A stretch of DNA of 64,000 nucleotides from Pseudoclavibacter sp. RFBB5. GTDB lineage: Bacteria > Actinomycetota > Actinomycetes > Actinomycetales > Microbacteriaceae. How positions within the stretch are numbered: the first letter of the stretch is position 1; each line of letters opens with the position of its first letter. The stretch spans positions 124,001-188,000 of the forward strand of contig NZ_PSTZ01000010.1 in assembly GCF_002931555.1 (NCBI RefSeq), given 5' to 3'. Position numbers and translations under genes: made by a program. Below are positions 48,214 through 56,661 of this stretch, in pieces. The notes beneath the pieces are model-generated. The model was given only the letters and a program-made list of their open reading frames with translations, was not told the DNA's origin and searched no databases.

Positions 48214-49599
48214 TCAGCTCTCGCGACGGCGGCTCAGGAAGCGCGCTCCCGTGACGGCCGCCGCGCCGAGCCCAAGGACCAGGAGGCCGATGCCAGCGGC
48301 ACCGAACGCATCCTCAGCGCCCGTCGTGGCGAGGGACTTGCTCTGGGCCTTGCCCTTGGTGTCCGCGGTCCCGCTCGCGTTGCCGGTACCGCCGTTGCCA
48401 GCCGGCGCGGCAGTCGAGCTCGGGGAAGTCTCGGAAGTCGCGGGCGTCTCACCGGTGACGGCGAAGGACGTCGTTGCCGTCTGCTCCTCTGCCGGCTCAT
48501 CGGCCTCGAGCTCGACCGCCGCGGACGACTCCGCCGGGGCAGTCAGGTCGGACTCCTCCTGGACGATCAGCGGCACGCCTCGCGCAGAGTCGGCCGCCGG
48601 AGCGTCGGTCTCCTCGCCAGCGGCAGGGCTGATGCTCGTCAGGGTGATGCCGTAGTCGCCGGCAACCCAGGCACCGTCGTAGGTGATGATTCCTGCGTAG
48701 TTGCCATCCGCATCCGGAACGATCGGCTCGGCCGACTCGAACTCCGCCGTCGTCTTGTCTGGAAGCAGCAACGTGAGGCCGAGCTCGACACCGGGAGTGA
48801 AGCCGGTAGCGACGTAGGTGATGCCCTCGGCCGCCTCTTCCTGCGTGTAGCTGGCCTGCTCGGTGGCGACGGCCGGCGCAGCGATGGGCGCTTCGGTCTC
48901 CGTCGGCTCCGGAGTCATCGTCTCGGTGGCTGTGGGCGGGACGCTCGCCGTCTCGGTCGGCTCGAGCGTCGGCTCTTCGGTGAGCGTAGGCTCTGGCGTC
49001 TCCGTGGAGGTCTCCGTGGGCTCAGGTGTGGCCGTCTCGGTCTCCGTGGGCTCAGGTGTGGCCGTCTCGGTCTCCGTGGGCTCAGGTGTGGCCGTCTCGG
49101 TTTCCGTGGGCTCAGGTGTGGCCGTCTCGGTCTCCGTGGGCTCAGGCGTCGAGGTCTCGGTAGGAGCCGCTGCCGAGAAGGCCGTGGAGGCCTGCACGTC
49201 GTCCGACTCGAAGAGCACAACCGAGTAGTCGCCCTCGCTCCAGTCCTCGTCGCTGGTCAGTTCGGCGCTGACGGCGCCCGACGCGTCGACTTCGTGTGAC
49301 TCGGTGCCCCAGGACCAGTTCGTCTGGCCCTCTGGTCCGACGACTCGCACGTACACGAGGTTGCCCGGCGTGAATCCCGAGCCGGTGACCGTGAGGCCGG
49401 GGGTATCAGCGGAGATCGAGTCCGCAGAGACCGATGCGGATGCAGTGCTGGTCTCACCATCGACGCTCGCGTCTACCTGGTCGCCGTTCGCGGCGAACGA
49501 GGGCGCTGCCGTGACGGCGACTCCACCGGCAACGACGCCGAAGGCGATGACGAGGGCCGTGGTGCGAGCGCGAGCGCTCTTGAAGGTGTCGGAAAGCAT
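48214..49599 (-). CDS. LAXTG-anchored surface protein with Pro/Thr/Glu repeat stalk (copy B)
   Basis: This is a 461-residue exported protein: signal peptide ending ASFAANG, an N-terminal beta domain (about 30-130), a stalk of four near-identical ten-residue ETETATPEPT units plus a diverged one and a longer acidic PT stretch, and a second beta domain beginning ITYVATGFTPGVELGL. It ends SLATTGAEDAFGAAGIGLLVLGLGAAAVTGARFLSRRRES, the same sortase signal as copy A. It precedes copy A on the minus strand. The stalk length could vary through repeat slippage. Ligand unknown; both belong to an adhesin- or wall-stabilising type. Confidence 0.85.
   Translation of the reverse strand: MLSDTFKSARARTTALVIAFGVVAGGVAVTAAPSFAANGDQVDASVDGETSTASASVSADSISADTPGLTVTGSGFTPGNLVYVRVVGPEGQTNWSWGTESHEVDASGAVSAELTSDEDWSEGDYSVVLFESDDVQASTAFSAAAPTETSTPEPTETETATPEPTETETATPEPTETETATPEPTETETATPEPTETSTETPEPTLTEEPTLEPTETASVPPTATETMTPEPTETEAPIAAPAVATEQASYTQEEAAEGITYVATGFTPGVELGLTLLLPDKTTAEFESAEPIVPDADGNYAGIITYDGAWVAGDYGITLTSISPAAGEETDAPAADSARGVPLIVQEESDLTAPAESSAAVELEADEPAEEQTATTSFAVTGETPATSETSPSSTAAPAGNGGTGNASGTADTKGKAQSKSLATTGAEDAFGAAGIGLLVLGLGAAAVTGARFLSRRRES
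49011..49160. repeat. 30-bp tandem repeat array coding a stalk
   Basis: Four units of 30 bp, three identical and one with a single change, then a diverged fifth unit (49131-49160). Each unit encodes ten residues (ETETATPEPT) of surface protein B. The in-frame length keeps the reading frame intact if units are gained or lost. Confidence 0.9.
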
Positions 49600-49755
49600 G
49601 AAGGGACGCTAACACGGCGGATTATTGTCCGTCGAGGCTGAAAACGGGTCAAGCGACACGCGGAAAGTCGCGATTCTCCGTCGACACACCAGTCACATTC
49701 GTCACACTGACCTCAGAAATCGCATCTTCAACAGGGATTTCCCGGGGAAACGGAA

Positions 49756-49792
49756 CGAGGCACCGCATCCGGAAACCGGATGCGATGCCTCG
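49756..49792. terminator. hairpin after rplL
   Basis: About 17-bp arms (49756-49772 and 49776-49792) with one G-T-type mismatch around a three-base loop, 57 bp after the rplL stop. It is the likely terminator of the rplJL unit. Confidence 0.65.
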
Positions 49793-49848
49793 TGAAAAAA
49801 GTTCCTTCGGCGTGTCGGAACACGCCGCGAAGAACAGCTACGGGATGA

Positions 49849-50232
49849 CTACTTGACGGTCACCGAAGCGCCGGCAGCCTCGAGGGCGTCCTTTGCCTTG
49901 TCAGCAGCTTCCTTGTTGACGCCTTCGAGAACGGGCTTCGGAGCGCCGTCAACGAGTGCCTTCGCCTCACCGAGACCGAGGCTCGTGAGGGCGCGCACCT
50001 CCTTGATGACCTGGATCTTCTTGTCGCCAGCACCCTCGAGGATGACGTCGAACTCCGTCTTCTCCTCCTCTTCGGGTGCGTCAGCTGCTGCAGCAGCAAC
50101 GCCTGCAACTGCAACGGGAGCAGCAGCGGTGACCTCGAAGGTCTCCTCGAACGCCTTGACGAACTCGGAGAGCTCGATGAGCGTGAGCTCCTTGAATGCT
50201 GCGATGAGCTCGTCAGTCGTGAGCTTTGCCAT
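49849..50232 (-). CDS. rplL: ribosomal protein L7/L12
   Basis: This is a 127-residue stalk protein. [32 protein letters not shown] is the dimerisation domain, followed by an Ala-rich hinge and the globular [42 protein letters not shown] domain that binds elongation factors. It lies 45 bp after rplJ. Confidence 0.98.
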   Translation of the reverse strand: MAKLTTDELIAAFKELTLIELSEFVKAFEETFEVTAAAPVAVAGVAAAAADAPEEEEKTEFDVILEGAGDKKIQVIKEVRALTSLGLGEAKALVDGAPKPVLEGVNKEAADKAKDALEAAGASVTVK

Positions 50233-50277
50233 GTGTTTTCTCCTTGTGTGTTGTTCTAGCCGCGAGATCCCGGAGGA

Positions 50278-50793
50278 CTAGTTCGCGGACTCCTGCTTTT
50301 CGCGCAATGCCTCGACCGTGCGAACAGCCTTGGCTGCAGGCGCGGTGAACAGGTATGCGGCACCGAACAGCGAGGCCTTGAAGGCGCCGGCAAGCTTGCC
50401 GAGCAGAACTTCGCGGGACTCGAGGTCGGCGAGCTTGTTGACCTCTTCTGCGCTGAGAGCGTTTCCGTCGAAGAAACCGCCCTTCAGAACCAGCTGAGGG
50501 TTGTCCTTGGCGAAGGTACGAAGACTCTTCGCGACTGCGACGGGGTCGCCGTGCACGAACGCGATTGCGCTCGGTCCGGCCAGCTCGTCGTCGAACGCGG
50601 TGATTCCGGCGTTGTTCGCCGCAATCTTCGTCAGCGTGTTCTTCACCACGGCGTAGCTTGCGTGCTCACCGATCGTGCGACGCAGCGTCTTGAGCTGCGC
50701 AACAGTGAGACCGCGGTACTCAGTCAGCAGGACGGCGGTCGAGTTCTGGAACAAGTCCTGAAGCTCGGCAACAGTTGCTTCCTTGGTCGCCAT
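50278..50793 (-). CDS. rplJ: ribosomal protein L10
   Basis: This is a 171-residue protein that anchors L7/L12 dimers to the ribosome. [36 protein letters not shown] and the C-terminal helical tail match the family. The leader upstream carries a terminator-like hairpin (50871-50902), a likely L10-controlled attenuation site. Confidence 0.97.
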   Translation of the reverse strand: MATKEATVAELQDLFQNSTAVLLTEYRGLTVAQLKTLRRTIGEHASYAVVKNTLTKIAANNAGITAFDDELAGPSAIAFVHGDPVAVAKSLRTFAKDNPQLVLKGGFFDGNALSAEEVNKLADLESREVLLGKLAGAFKASLFGAAYLFTAPAAKAVRTVEALREKQESAN

Positions 50794-51000
50794 GGCACTC
50801 CTCTCTCTCTTGCACGTGAATCACGTTTGTCATTCACGCACCGCAGGCGCATCTTCGATGCACAACACACAAAAAACGCTCCGGCCGCAGATGGCCGGAG
50901 CGGAGAGGATGCGATTGCTCGCACGACAACTTTGCTTCGTACACCTGCGCGGGACGTTCTTGCGAACTCTTCGTTCGTGTACGTTCTCACGCACAACGAA
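50794..51000 (-). promoter_or_regulatory. rplJ leader with attenuator hairpin
   Basis: The 5' region of rplJ. At 50877-50902 the arms CGCTCCGGCC and GGCCGGAGCG form a hairpin; read on the minus strand, TTTTTT follows (50871-50876), a Rho-independent terminator within the leader. L10 leaders are known translational or transcriptional feedback sites in actinobacteria; the exact mechanism here is not shown by sequence. Confidence 0.7.
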
Positions 51001-51071
51001 GACCTGCGGTCTTGGGCTTCGGTAAGAGTACATCCTCGTGGGCATCTCGTCAACGCGGGTCGCGCACTCCG

Positions 51072-51953
51072 TCACCGCGGTCCGCGGAGGCTGTCGACGA
51101 GCAGGTGCGCGCTCGGGTGGGAGCGCTGAGCTTCCACCGCGTGGAGCTCGGTTCGAGGCGACCCCAGCAGGGGGCGCGTGATCACTCCTGGCATGTGGAA
51201 GCGCGCGACCGACGCGGGCAGGATCGATGCGCCGACGCCAGCTGCGACGAGACCGAGCACCGTCTCCTGGTGGATGACGCTCTGCACGATGCGCGGCACG
51301 GCCTGCGCTTCCCCGAGCCAGGACATGACGGCGGACACGAAGCCGGGCATGAGCTCGAAGGGAAAGAGCACAACCTCTTTCTCGTGAAAGCTCGCGGGTG
51401 CCACGGTCGACTCTGCGGCGAGCGGGTCCCCCGCCGGAAGCACCGCGACCAAGTCCTCGCCTTCAAGGAGGGTCGTACGCAGCCCGGGCACCGAAAGGGG
51501 GTCGCGCAGGATCCCCACGTCGAGCTCCCCCTCGAGCAGGAGCGTGATCTGCTCAGCGCTCGTGAGCGACCGAGGCTCGAGGCGGATGCGCGGCCTGAGT
51601 TCCTGGAACGCCTGCAAGCCCCTTGGCAGCACGCTGTAGCTCGCGGAGCTCACGAATCCCACGCGAAGCCTGCCCGCGGTCCCGGCCGCGACGTCGCCGA
51701 GGTCGACCACCGCGACGTCAAGGTCTTCGAGGACCACGCCGACTCGCTGACGGAACGTGCGACCGGCCGCCGTCAGCGAGACGCTGCGAGTCGTGCGCTC
51801 GAAGAGCTGCACGCCGAGCTCGTCTTCCAGCCTGCGCACGGCGACTGTCAGGGGCGGCTGGGTCATGTGCAGGCTCGCGGCGGCGCGACCGAAGTGCAGT
51901 TCGTCGGCGACGGCGACGAAGTACCTGAGCTGACGGAGCTCCATGAGATCCAT
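51072..51953 (-). CDS. LysR regulator of the flavin oxidase/carbamoylase operon
   Basis: This is a 293-residue LysR. HTH MELRQLRYFVAVADELHFGRAAASLHMTQPPLTVAVRRLEDELG with an effector domain. It is divergent from the oxidase-carbamoylase operon at 52058, with a TATCA/TGATA dyad between them. It probably activates that operon when the substrate or an intermediate is present. Confidence 0.9.
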   Translation of the reverse strand: MDLMELRQLRYFVAVADELHFGRAAASLHMTQPPLTVAVRRLEDELGVQLFERTTRSVSLTAAGRTFRQRVGVVLEDLDVAVVDLGDVAAGTAGRLRVGFVSSASYSVLPRGLQAFQELRPRIRLEPRSLTSAEQITLLLEGELDVGILRDPLSVPGLRTTLLEGEDLVAVLPAGDPLAAESTVAPASFHEKEVVLFPFELMPGFVSAVMSWLGEAQAVPRIVQSVIHQETVLGLVAAGVGASILPASVARFHMPGVITRPLLGSPRTELHAVEAQRSHPSAHLLVDSLRGPR

Positions 51954-51963
51954 TCGAGAGAGC

Positions 51964-51986
51964 TATCAAAGTGTCCCTCAATGATA
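51964..51986. promoter_or_regulatory. candidate LysR box before the oxidase operon
   Basis: Dyad TATCA (51964-51968) and TGATA (51982-51986), separated by 13 bases, in the 104-bp divergent region between the LysR gene and the oxidase. Confidence 0.5.
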
Positions 51987-52057
51987 TTGGACGCGGCGCC
52001 CTGTGAGTGGGGTAATCGAAGCACAGCAGCATCCGGACCACCTCCCGAGGAGCGGAC

Positions 52058-53209
52058 ATGACCGAAACCATCGTCATCGGCGCGGGACTCGCGGGCGCAG
52101 CAGCGGCCTGGCAGCTCGCCGAGCGCGGGCACCACGTGACCGTGCTCGAGCGCACGACGCCCGCCAACGAGCACGGCAGCTCTCACGGGTCCGCGCGCAT
52201 CTTCCGCTACGCGTATCCCGAGCAGACGTACACCGACCTCGTCGTGCGCTCGAAGGCAGGGTGGGACCAGCTGCAGCGCACGACCGGAACCCAGCTCATC
52301 CGGCCGACGGGTGCGCTCGACCACGGCGACATCCGCAACCCCACCGGCCTCGCGACCGTGCTGGAGGCAGCTGGCGTCGAGCACGAGCTCCTCAGCGCAG
52401 GTGAGGCGCGTGCGCGCTGGCCGCAGTTCCGCTTCGAGACCGACGTGCTCTGGCACCCTGGGGCCGGCGTGCTCGACGCGGGCGGCACTGTGGACGCGAT
52501 GCTGGCCGCCGCGTCCGCGACCGGGAGGCTCGAGGTGCGGACCTCGTGGCCAGTCGCTCGAGTCGAGCGCCGAGGCGCGGGCTACCGCGTGCACTCGGCG
52601 GCCGGCGAGATCGCCGAGGCGGACGCGATCGTGGTCGCTGCCGGCGGCTGGCTCCCCGCACTCCTCGGGGAGCTCTCACTGCCGAGCGCATTCCTCGACC
52701 AGTTCCCAGCGCTCGAGGTGCGGCAGGAGCAGGCGTACCACTTCCCCTACCGCGAGGCGGGGGACGCCGGGGCTGACGCCGACCCCTGGCCCACCTTCAT
52801 CTTCAAGTCGCGCGAGCTGCAGACCTACGGACTCCCCGGTGGCCGGGACGCGGACTGGCGGGGGCAGAAGGTCGCGCAGTTCAACGGCGGCAAGGTCATC
52901 GACTCTGCGCTCGGGCAGGACGGGGTCGTGGATGCGGCCAATCGGCGCGCGCTCGTCGCCTACGCCGAGGCGTTCCTGCCAGGCGTGGAGCCGGAACCCT
53001 ACGCGGAGACCACCTGCCTCTTCACGACGACGCCGACAGAGGACTTCGTGATCGACCGAGTCGACAACCTCGTGGTCGTCTCCGCCTGCTCCGGGCACGG
53101 CGGGAAGTTCGCCCCGCTGCTCGGGGAGTTAGCAGCCGACGTGCTCACGGGAGCCGGAAGCGTGCCAGCCGAATTCCGCGTCGCGGCCCAGGCCGGTGCA
53201 CGCGCATGA
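52058..53209 (+). CDS. FAD-dependent amine oxidase (MSOX-like) with covalent-flavin cysteine
   Basis: This is a 383-residue sarcosine/N-methyltryptophan-oxidase-like enzyme. TETIVIGAGLAGAAAAWQL is the FAD motif; ETTCLFTTTPTEDFVID includes the Cys that holds the flavin covalently in this family, and SACSGHGGKFAPLLGELAADVL the C-terminal signature. It overlaps the carbamoylase gene by four bases. It is distantly paralogous to the oxidase at 13438, which lacks the Cys. The substrate is probably a secondary amine such as an N-alkyl amino acid. Confidence 0.88.
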   Translation: MTETIVIGAGLAGAAAAWQLAERGHHVTVLERTTPANEHGSSHGSARIFRYAYPEQTYTDLVVRSKAGWDQLQRTTGTQLIRPTGALDHGDIRNPTGLATVLEAAGVEHELLSAGEARARWPQFRFETDVLWHPGAGVLDAGGTVDAMLAAASATGRLEVRTSWPVARVERRGAGYRVHSAAGEIAEADAIVVAAGGWLPALLGELSLPSAFLDQFPALEVRQEQAYHFPYREAGDAGADADPWPTFIFKSRELQTYGLPGGRDADWRGQKVAQFNGGKVIDSALGQDGVVDAANRRALVAYAEAFLPGVEPEPYAETTCLFTTTPTEDFVIDRVDNLVVVSACSGHGGKFAPLLGELAADVLTGAGSVPAEFRVAAQAGARA

Positions 53210-54480
53210 ACGGGGAGAGCATCATGGAGAGCATGGAAGCGACCAGCAGGGCCCAGCAGCCGACGAGCGTCTCATCGCTCATGCGCGAGATCGAGCACCT
53301 GGGCCGCGATCGAACGCGCGGCGGCTACAGCAGGCCCGTCTACTCGCATCCAGAACTCGAGCTGCGCGAATGGTTCCTCGCCGCAGCCCAGGCTCGAGGC
53401 CTCGACATCGAGGTCGACGCCAACGGCATCATCTGGGCCTGGTGGGACCGACCAGACGGCGACCGCTCCGGCGCGCTCATCACGGGGAGCCACCTCGATT
53501 CCGTCCCGGGCGGCGGTGCGTTCGACGGGCCCCTCGGCGTGACGGCGGCCCTCGCCGCGATCGACCTGCTGCGCAGCGAAGGGCGCGCGCCGAGCGTCGC
53601 CGTCGCGATCGCCGTCTTCCCCGAGGAGGAAGGGTCACGCTTCGGCGTCGCCTGCCTCGGGTCAAGGCTCCTCACGGGCGCCATCGACCCGGACCGCGCG
53701 CGCTCGCTTCGGGATGCGGACGGCACGACCTTCGCCGAGGCCTCCGCCGAGGCCGGCTTCGACCCAGCGCACCTCGGCCCCGACCCCGCTCGGGTCGCGC
53801 AGTTCAGCGCGTTCATCGAGCTGCACGTGGAGCAGGGCCGCGGCCTCATCGACCTCGCGGGCCCCGTCGCGATCGGATCCTCCATCCTGGGCCACGGCCG
53901 CTGGCGCGTGAGCTTCACCGGCCAGGGCAACCACGCCGGCACCACGCTCATGGCCGACCGCCGCGACCCCATGGTGGCCGCGGCGCGCCTCATCGTGGGT
54001 ATCGAGGAGATCGCCCGATCTGTGCCAGGAGCCCGAGCGACTGTCGGGCGGCTCGAGCCGGTGCCAGGCGGAACGAACGTCATCGCCTCCCGCGTCGACA
54101 CGTGGCTCGATGTCAGGCACCCCGACGACGAGGTGACCGCCGCCCTCGTGGAGCGCATCCGCGCCCGAGCGACGGAGGTGGCCGCTGAGCAGGGATGCGA
54201 GGCGACACTCGTCGAGGAGTCGCTCTCCCCCACCGTGTCCTTCGACGCCAGCCTCCGAGACACGCTCCAGCGCGCACTCCCGGACGCGCCGGTGCTCGAC
54301 ACCGGCGCCGGCCACGATGCCGGCGTGCTCGCCGCGCACCTGCCGACCGCGATGCTGTTCATCCGCAACCCGAGCGGCATCTCCCACTCGCCGGAGGAGT
54401 ACGTCGAAGACGTGGATGCGGACCACGGTGCGCGCGCGCTCGCCACGGTGATCATGGCGACAGGTGCGGCGGAGGCCTGA
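53206..54480 (+). CDS. M20 family N-carbamoyl-L-amino-acid hydrolase (HyuC/AllC-like)
   Basis: This is a 424-residue Zn amidase. GSHLDSVPGGGAFDGPLGV carries the first metal His and bridging Asp, FPEEEGSRFG the Glu pair, IELHVEQG another His, GNHAGTTLM the dimerisation-domain His, and GAGHDAG plus PSGISHSPEE the C-terminal ligands. Relatives hydrolyse N-carbamoyl amino acids or allantoate. It is translationally coupled (ATGA) to a flavin amine oxidase and so may act on the next step of a hydantoin- or ureido-linked amine pathway. The exact substrate is uncertain. Confidence 0.88.
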   Translation: MNGESIMESMEATSRAQQPTSVSSLMREIEHLGRDRTRGGYSRPVYSHPELELREWFLAAAQARGLDIEVDANGIIWAWWDRPDGDRSGALITGSHLDSVPGGGAFDGPLGVTAALAAIDLLRSEGRAPSVAVAIAVFPEEEGSRFGVACLGSRLLTGAIDPDRARSLRDADGTTFAEASAEAGFDPAHLGPDPARVAQFSAFIELHVEQGRGLIDLAGPVAIGSSILGHGRWRVSFTGQGNHAGTTLMADRRDPMVAAARLIVGIEEIARSVPGARATVGRLEPVPGGTNVIASRVDTWLDVRHPDDEVTAALVERIRARATEVAAEQGCEATLVEESLSPTVSFDASLRDTLQRALPDAPVLDTGAGHDAGVLAAHLPTAMLFIRNPSGISHSPEEYVEDVDADHGARALATVIMATGAAEA

Positions 54481-54550
54481 GCCCGACCAGATTTCGGCGA
54501 GATCGGCGCTTGGTACCGCGACTGTCGGTGGTGTGGGAAACAATAGACAG

Positions 54551-55549
54551 ATGGTCATGTTCCGCCCGAGCCACGACGTCGACGAGACGTCCTGGTTCCG
54601 AGAACCCCAGGAGGCACCGAAGTCGCGCCGCCGTGACCGCGAGCTGTACGGCCCGGCCGCACTGATGGACTACGCATCGGCACCCGCGCCGACATCGGCA
54701 CCCAGAGTGGAGTCCCTGCCGCGCTTCTACACCTCGGAGACCAGGACCGCGCCGGCGACGACGCCGCTTTCGGCGAGCGAGGTCGGCGTATGGCGCGCCC
54801 GTGGCCCGGCCTCGGCCGAGACATCCGCCATCGAGCTTCCCGCGACCCCGGAGGTCGAGGCCATGAGCGCGCACCTCCTGCGTGTCCTCGCCGACTCCAA
54901 CGACCGCGCAGCCTGGCTCAAGGCCCGCGCCGACGGCGTCACGGCCACCGATGCGGCACGCCTCGCAACACCGTCATCGGTCAAGCAGGTCGTCAAAGAC
55001 AAGGTCATGGGCAACTCGTTCAACGGAAACGCCTACACCGACTTCGGACGTCAGCGCGAGCCGGAGATCGCCAGGTGGGTCCTCGAGCGCCACGGCATCC
55101 CGGCAAGCGGCCTCCTGTTCCACGCCGAAGCGTCCAAGAGCCACCTCGCGACCCCGGACGGCCTGCACTGCGACGAAGAGGGCCGCATCCTCCTCGCCGA
55201 GATCAAGACCACGAACAAGGTGTGGAAGCGCATCCCCCGGTCCTACATGCGCCAGATCTGGTGGCAGCAGTACGTGCTCGGCGCCGAGCGCACGCTCATG
55301 GTGTGGGAGCGACACCAGGACTTCATCGTCGTCGACCGTGAACCGAAGTTCGTGTGGATCGACCGCGACGAGGAAGAGATCGCCAAGCTCGTGACCCTCG
55401 CCAACGAGGTGCTCAAGGACGTCGAGAAGTACCGGGGCGAGTTCGCCCAGTACTCGACCGGCAACGCTCAGCCTTTCCAGGGATACGGAAACACGCACAG
55501 CAGCAGCGACTACACGCAGTCGTTCTACGACGCCGAGACCTACGCGTAG
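54551..55549 (+). CDS. YqaJ-family (lambda-exonuclease-like) nuclease
   Basis: This is about 332 residues. The N-terminal 120 residues are Pro/Ser-rich without known fold. From about 110 the YqaJ/lambda exonuclease PDDEXK domain is visible: WLKARADGVTATDAARL, NAYTDFGRQREPEIARWVLERHG, LATPDGLHCDEEGRILLAEIKTTNKVW (metal Asp and E-x-K), and YMRQIWWQQYVLGAERTLMVWERHQDF. Such domains are phage recombinases or repair nucleases; no phage gene is nearby. ATG 54551 has no strong ribosome site; ATG 54557 is possible. It lies in a position unrelated to its neighbours. Confidence 0.8.
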   Translation: MVMFRPSHDVDETSWFREPQEAPKSRRRDRELYGPAALMDYASAPAPTSAPRVESLPRFYTSETRTAPATTPLSASEVGVWRARGPASAETSAIELPATPEVEAMSAHLLRVLADSNDRAAWLKARADGVTATDAARLATPSSVKQVVKDKVMGNSFNGNAYTDFGRQREPEIARWVLERHGIPASGLLFHAEASKSHLATPDGLHCDEEGRILLAEIKTTNKVWKRIPRSYMRQIWWQQYVLGAERTLMVWERHQDFIVVDREPKFVWIDRDEEEIAKLVTLANEVLKDVEKYRGEFAQYSTGNAQPFQGYGNTHSSSDYTQSFYDAETYA

Positions 55550-55571
55550 CGAGCATCCTCCCGGCCACGCC

Positions 55572-55631
55572 CATCTGTTCCACGCGAGTCTCATCTGTTC
55601 CGCGCGAGTCTCATCTCGTCCGCGCGAGAAT
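55572..55631. repeat. three 20-bp direct repeats before the reductase start
   Basis: Three tandem copies (55572-55591, 55592-55611, 55612-55631), the first pair differing by one base and the third by a few. They lie directly upstream of the start codon of the quinone-reductase-like gene, so they fall in its promoter or 5' region. Confidence 0.75.
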
Positions 55632-55638
55632 GGCAGCT

Positions 55639-56640
55639 ATGACTGACGCCGCAGATCTCCAACCGACCTCCGACACCATGCGCGCCGCCCTCCTCACGGG
55701 CATCGGCGGGCCAGAGATGATGCAGCTCGGCGAGACCGCCGTGCCGCTCACCCTCAACTCGGACACGCTCGTGCGCGTCAGGGCGGCGGGGGTGAACCCC
55801 ATCGACGGCAAGACCCGCTCGGGTGCCGGGGCGGCGAAGGCGATCACCAGCTTCCCGTCGACCCTCGGCGGTGAGTTCTCGGGCGTCGTGGTGCGAGCTT
55901 CCTACGAGCTCGCCCCCTTCCAGCCCGGCGACGAGGTGTACGGGATGCTCCTCTTCCCCCGATACTCGGGCGCGTACGCCGAATACGTCTCGGTCCCCTT
56001 CATGAGCCTCGCGAAGAAGCCAAAGAACCTGTCCTTCATCGAGGCCGGCGGCGTTCCGCTCGCCGTGCTCACCGCCTGGGCCGCCGTCGTCGAAGCAGGC
56101 GGCGTCTACACGGGACAGCGCGTCCTCATCCACGCTGGCGCCGGCGGGGTCGGCCATTTCGCAGTGCAGCTCGCGAAGTACTACGGCGCGCACGTCATCA
56201 CCACGGCCTCCGAGCGCAACCACGAGTGGCTGCGCGAGCTCGGAGCCGACCAGGTCATCGACTACCGCAACGAGCGCTTCGAGGAGGTCATCAGCGAGCC
56301 CGTCGACGTCGTCATCGACCTCATCGGCAACGTCAAGGATCAGACCGGCAGTCGGTCCCTTCGCGTCCTCCGCGACGGCGGCACGCTCATCAACGTGCCG
56401 ACCGGCAGCTACCCGGACCTCTTCGACGAGGCCGCCGCCGAGAACCGGGGCATCGTCGCCTCCACGCTCAAGCTCTCGCCCGAGGGGCGCATCCTGCAGA
56501 CCATCACGCAGCTCTTCGAACAAGGGGCCCTGCAGACGCACGTCGACCGTGTCTTCCCCCTCGCCGAGGCCGGCGCCGCGCAGGAGCTCATCGCCGACGG
56601 CCACGTGCGCGGCAAGGTCGTCCTCGACATCGACGCGTAG
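55639..56640 (+). CDS. zinc-independent quinone oxidoreductase-like MDR protein
   Basis: This is a 333-residue medium-chain reductase of the quinone-reductase type. FPSTLGGEFSGVVV and the NADPH motif AGAGGVGHFAVQLAKYYGAHVITTAS are visible; the catalytic zinc ligands of alcohol dehydrogenases are absent, as usual for this branch. ATG 55639 or 55630 could be the start. Likely reduces quinones or alpha,beta-unsaturated carbonyls with NADPH. Confidence 0.88.
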   Translation: MTDAADLQPTSDTMRAALLTGIGGPEMMQLGETAVPLTLNSDTLVRVRAAGVNPIDGKTRSGAGAAKAITSFPSTLGGEFSGVVVRASYELAPFQPGDEVYGMLLFPRYSGAYAEYVSVPFMSLAKKPKNLSFIEAGGVPLAVLTAWAAVVEAGGVYTGQRVLIHAGAGGVGHFAVQLAKYYGAHVITTASERNHEWLRELGADQVIDYRNERFEEVISEPVDVVIDLIGNVKDQTGSRSLRVLRDGGTLINVPTGSYPDLFDEAAAENRGIVASTLKLSPEGRILQTITQLFEQGALQTHVDRVFPLAEAGAAQELIADGHVRGKVVLDIDA

Positions 56641-56661
56641 TCCGCGGCATCCCCGACGCGG

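Noticed and set aside
49011-49160. CRISPR array
   Set aside because: The 30-bp units are contiguous without spacers and are in frame in a surface protein gene.
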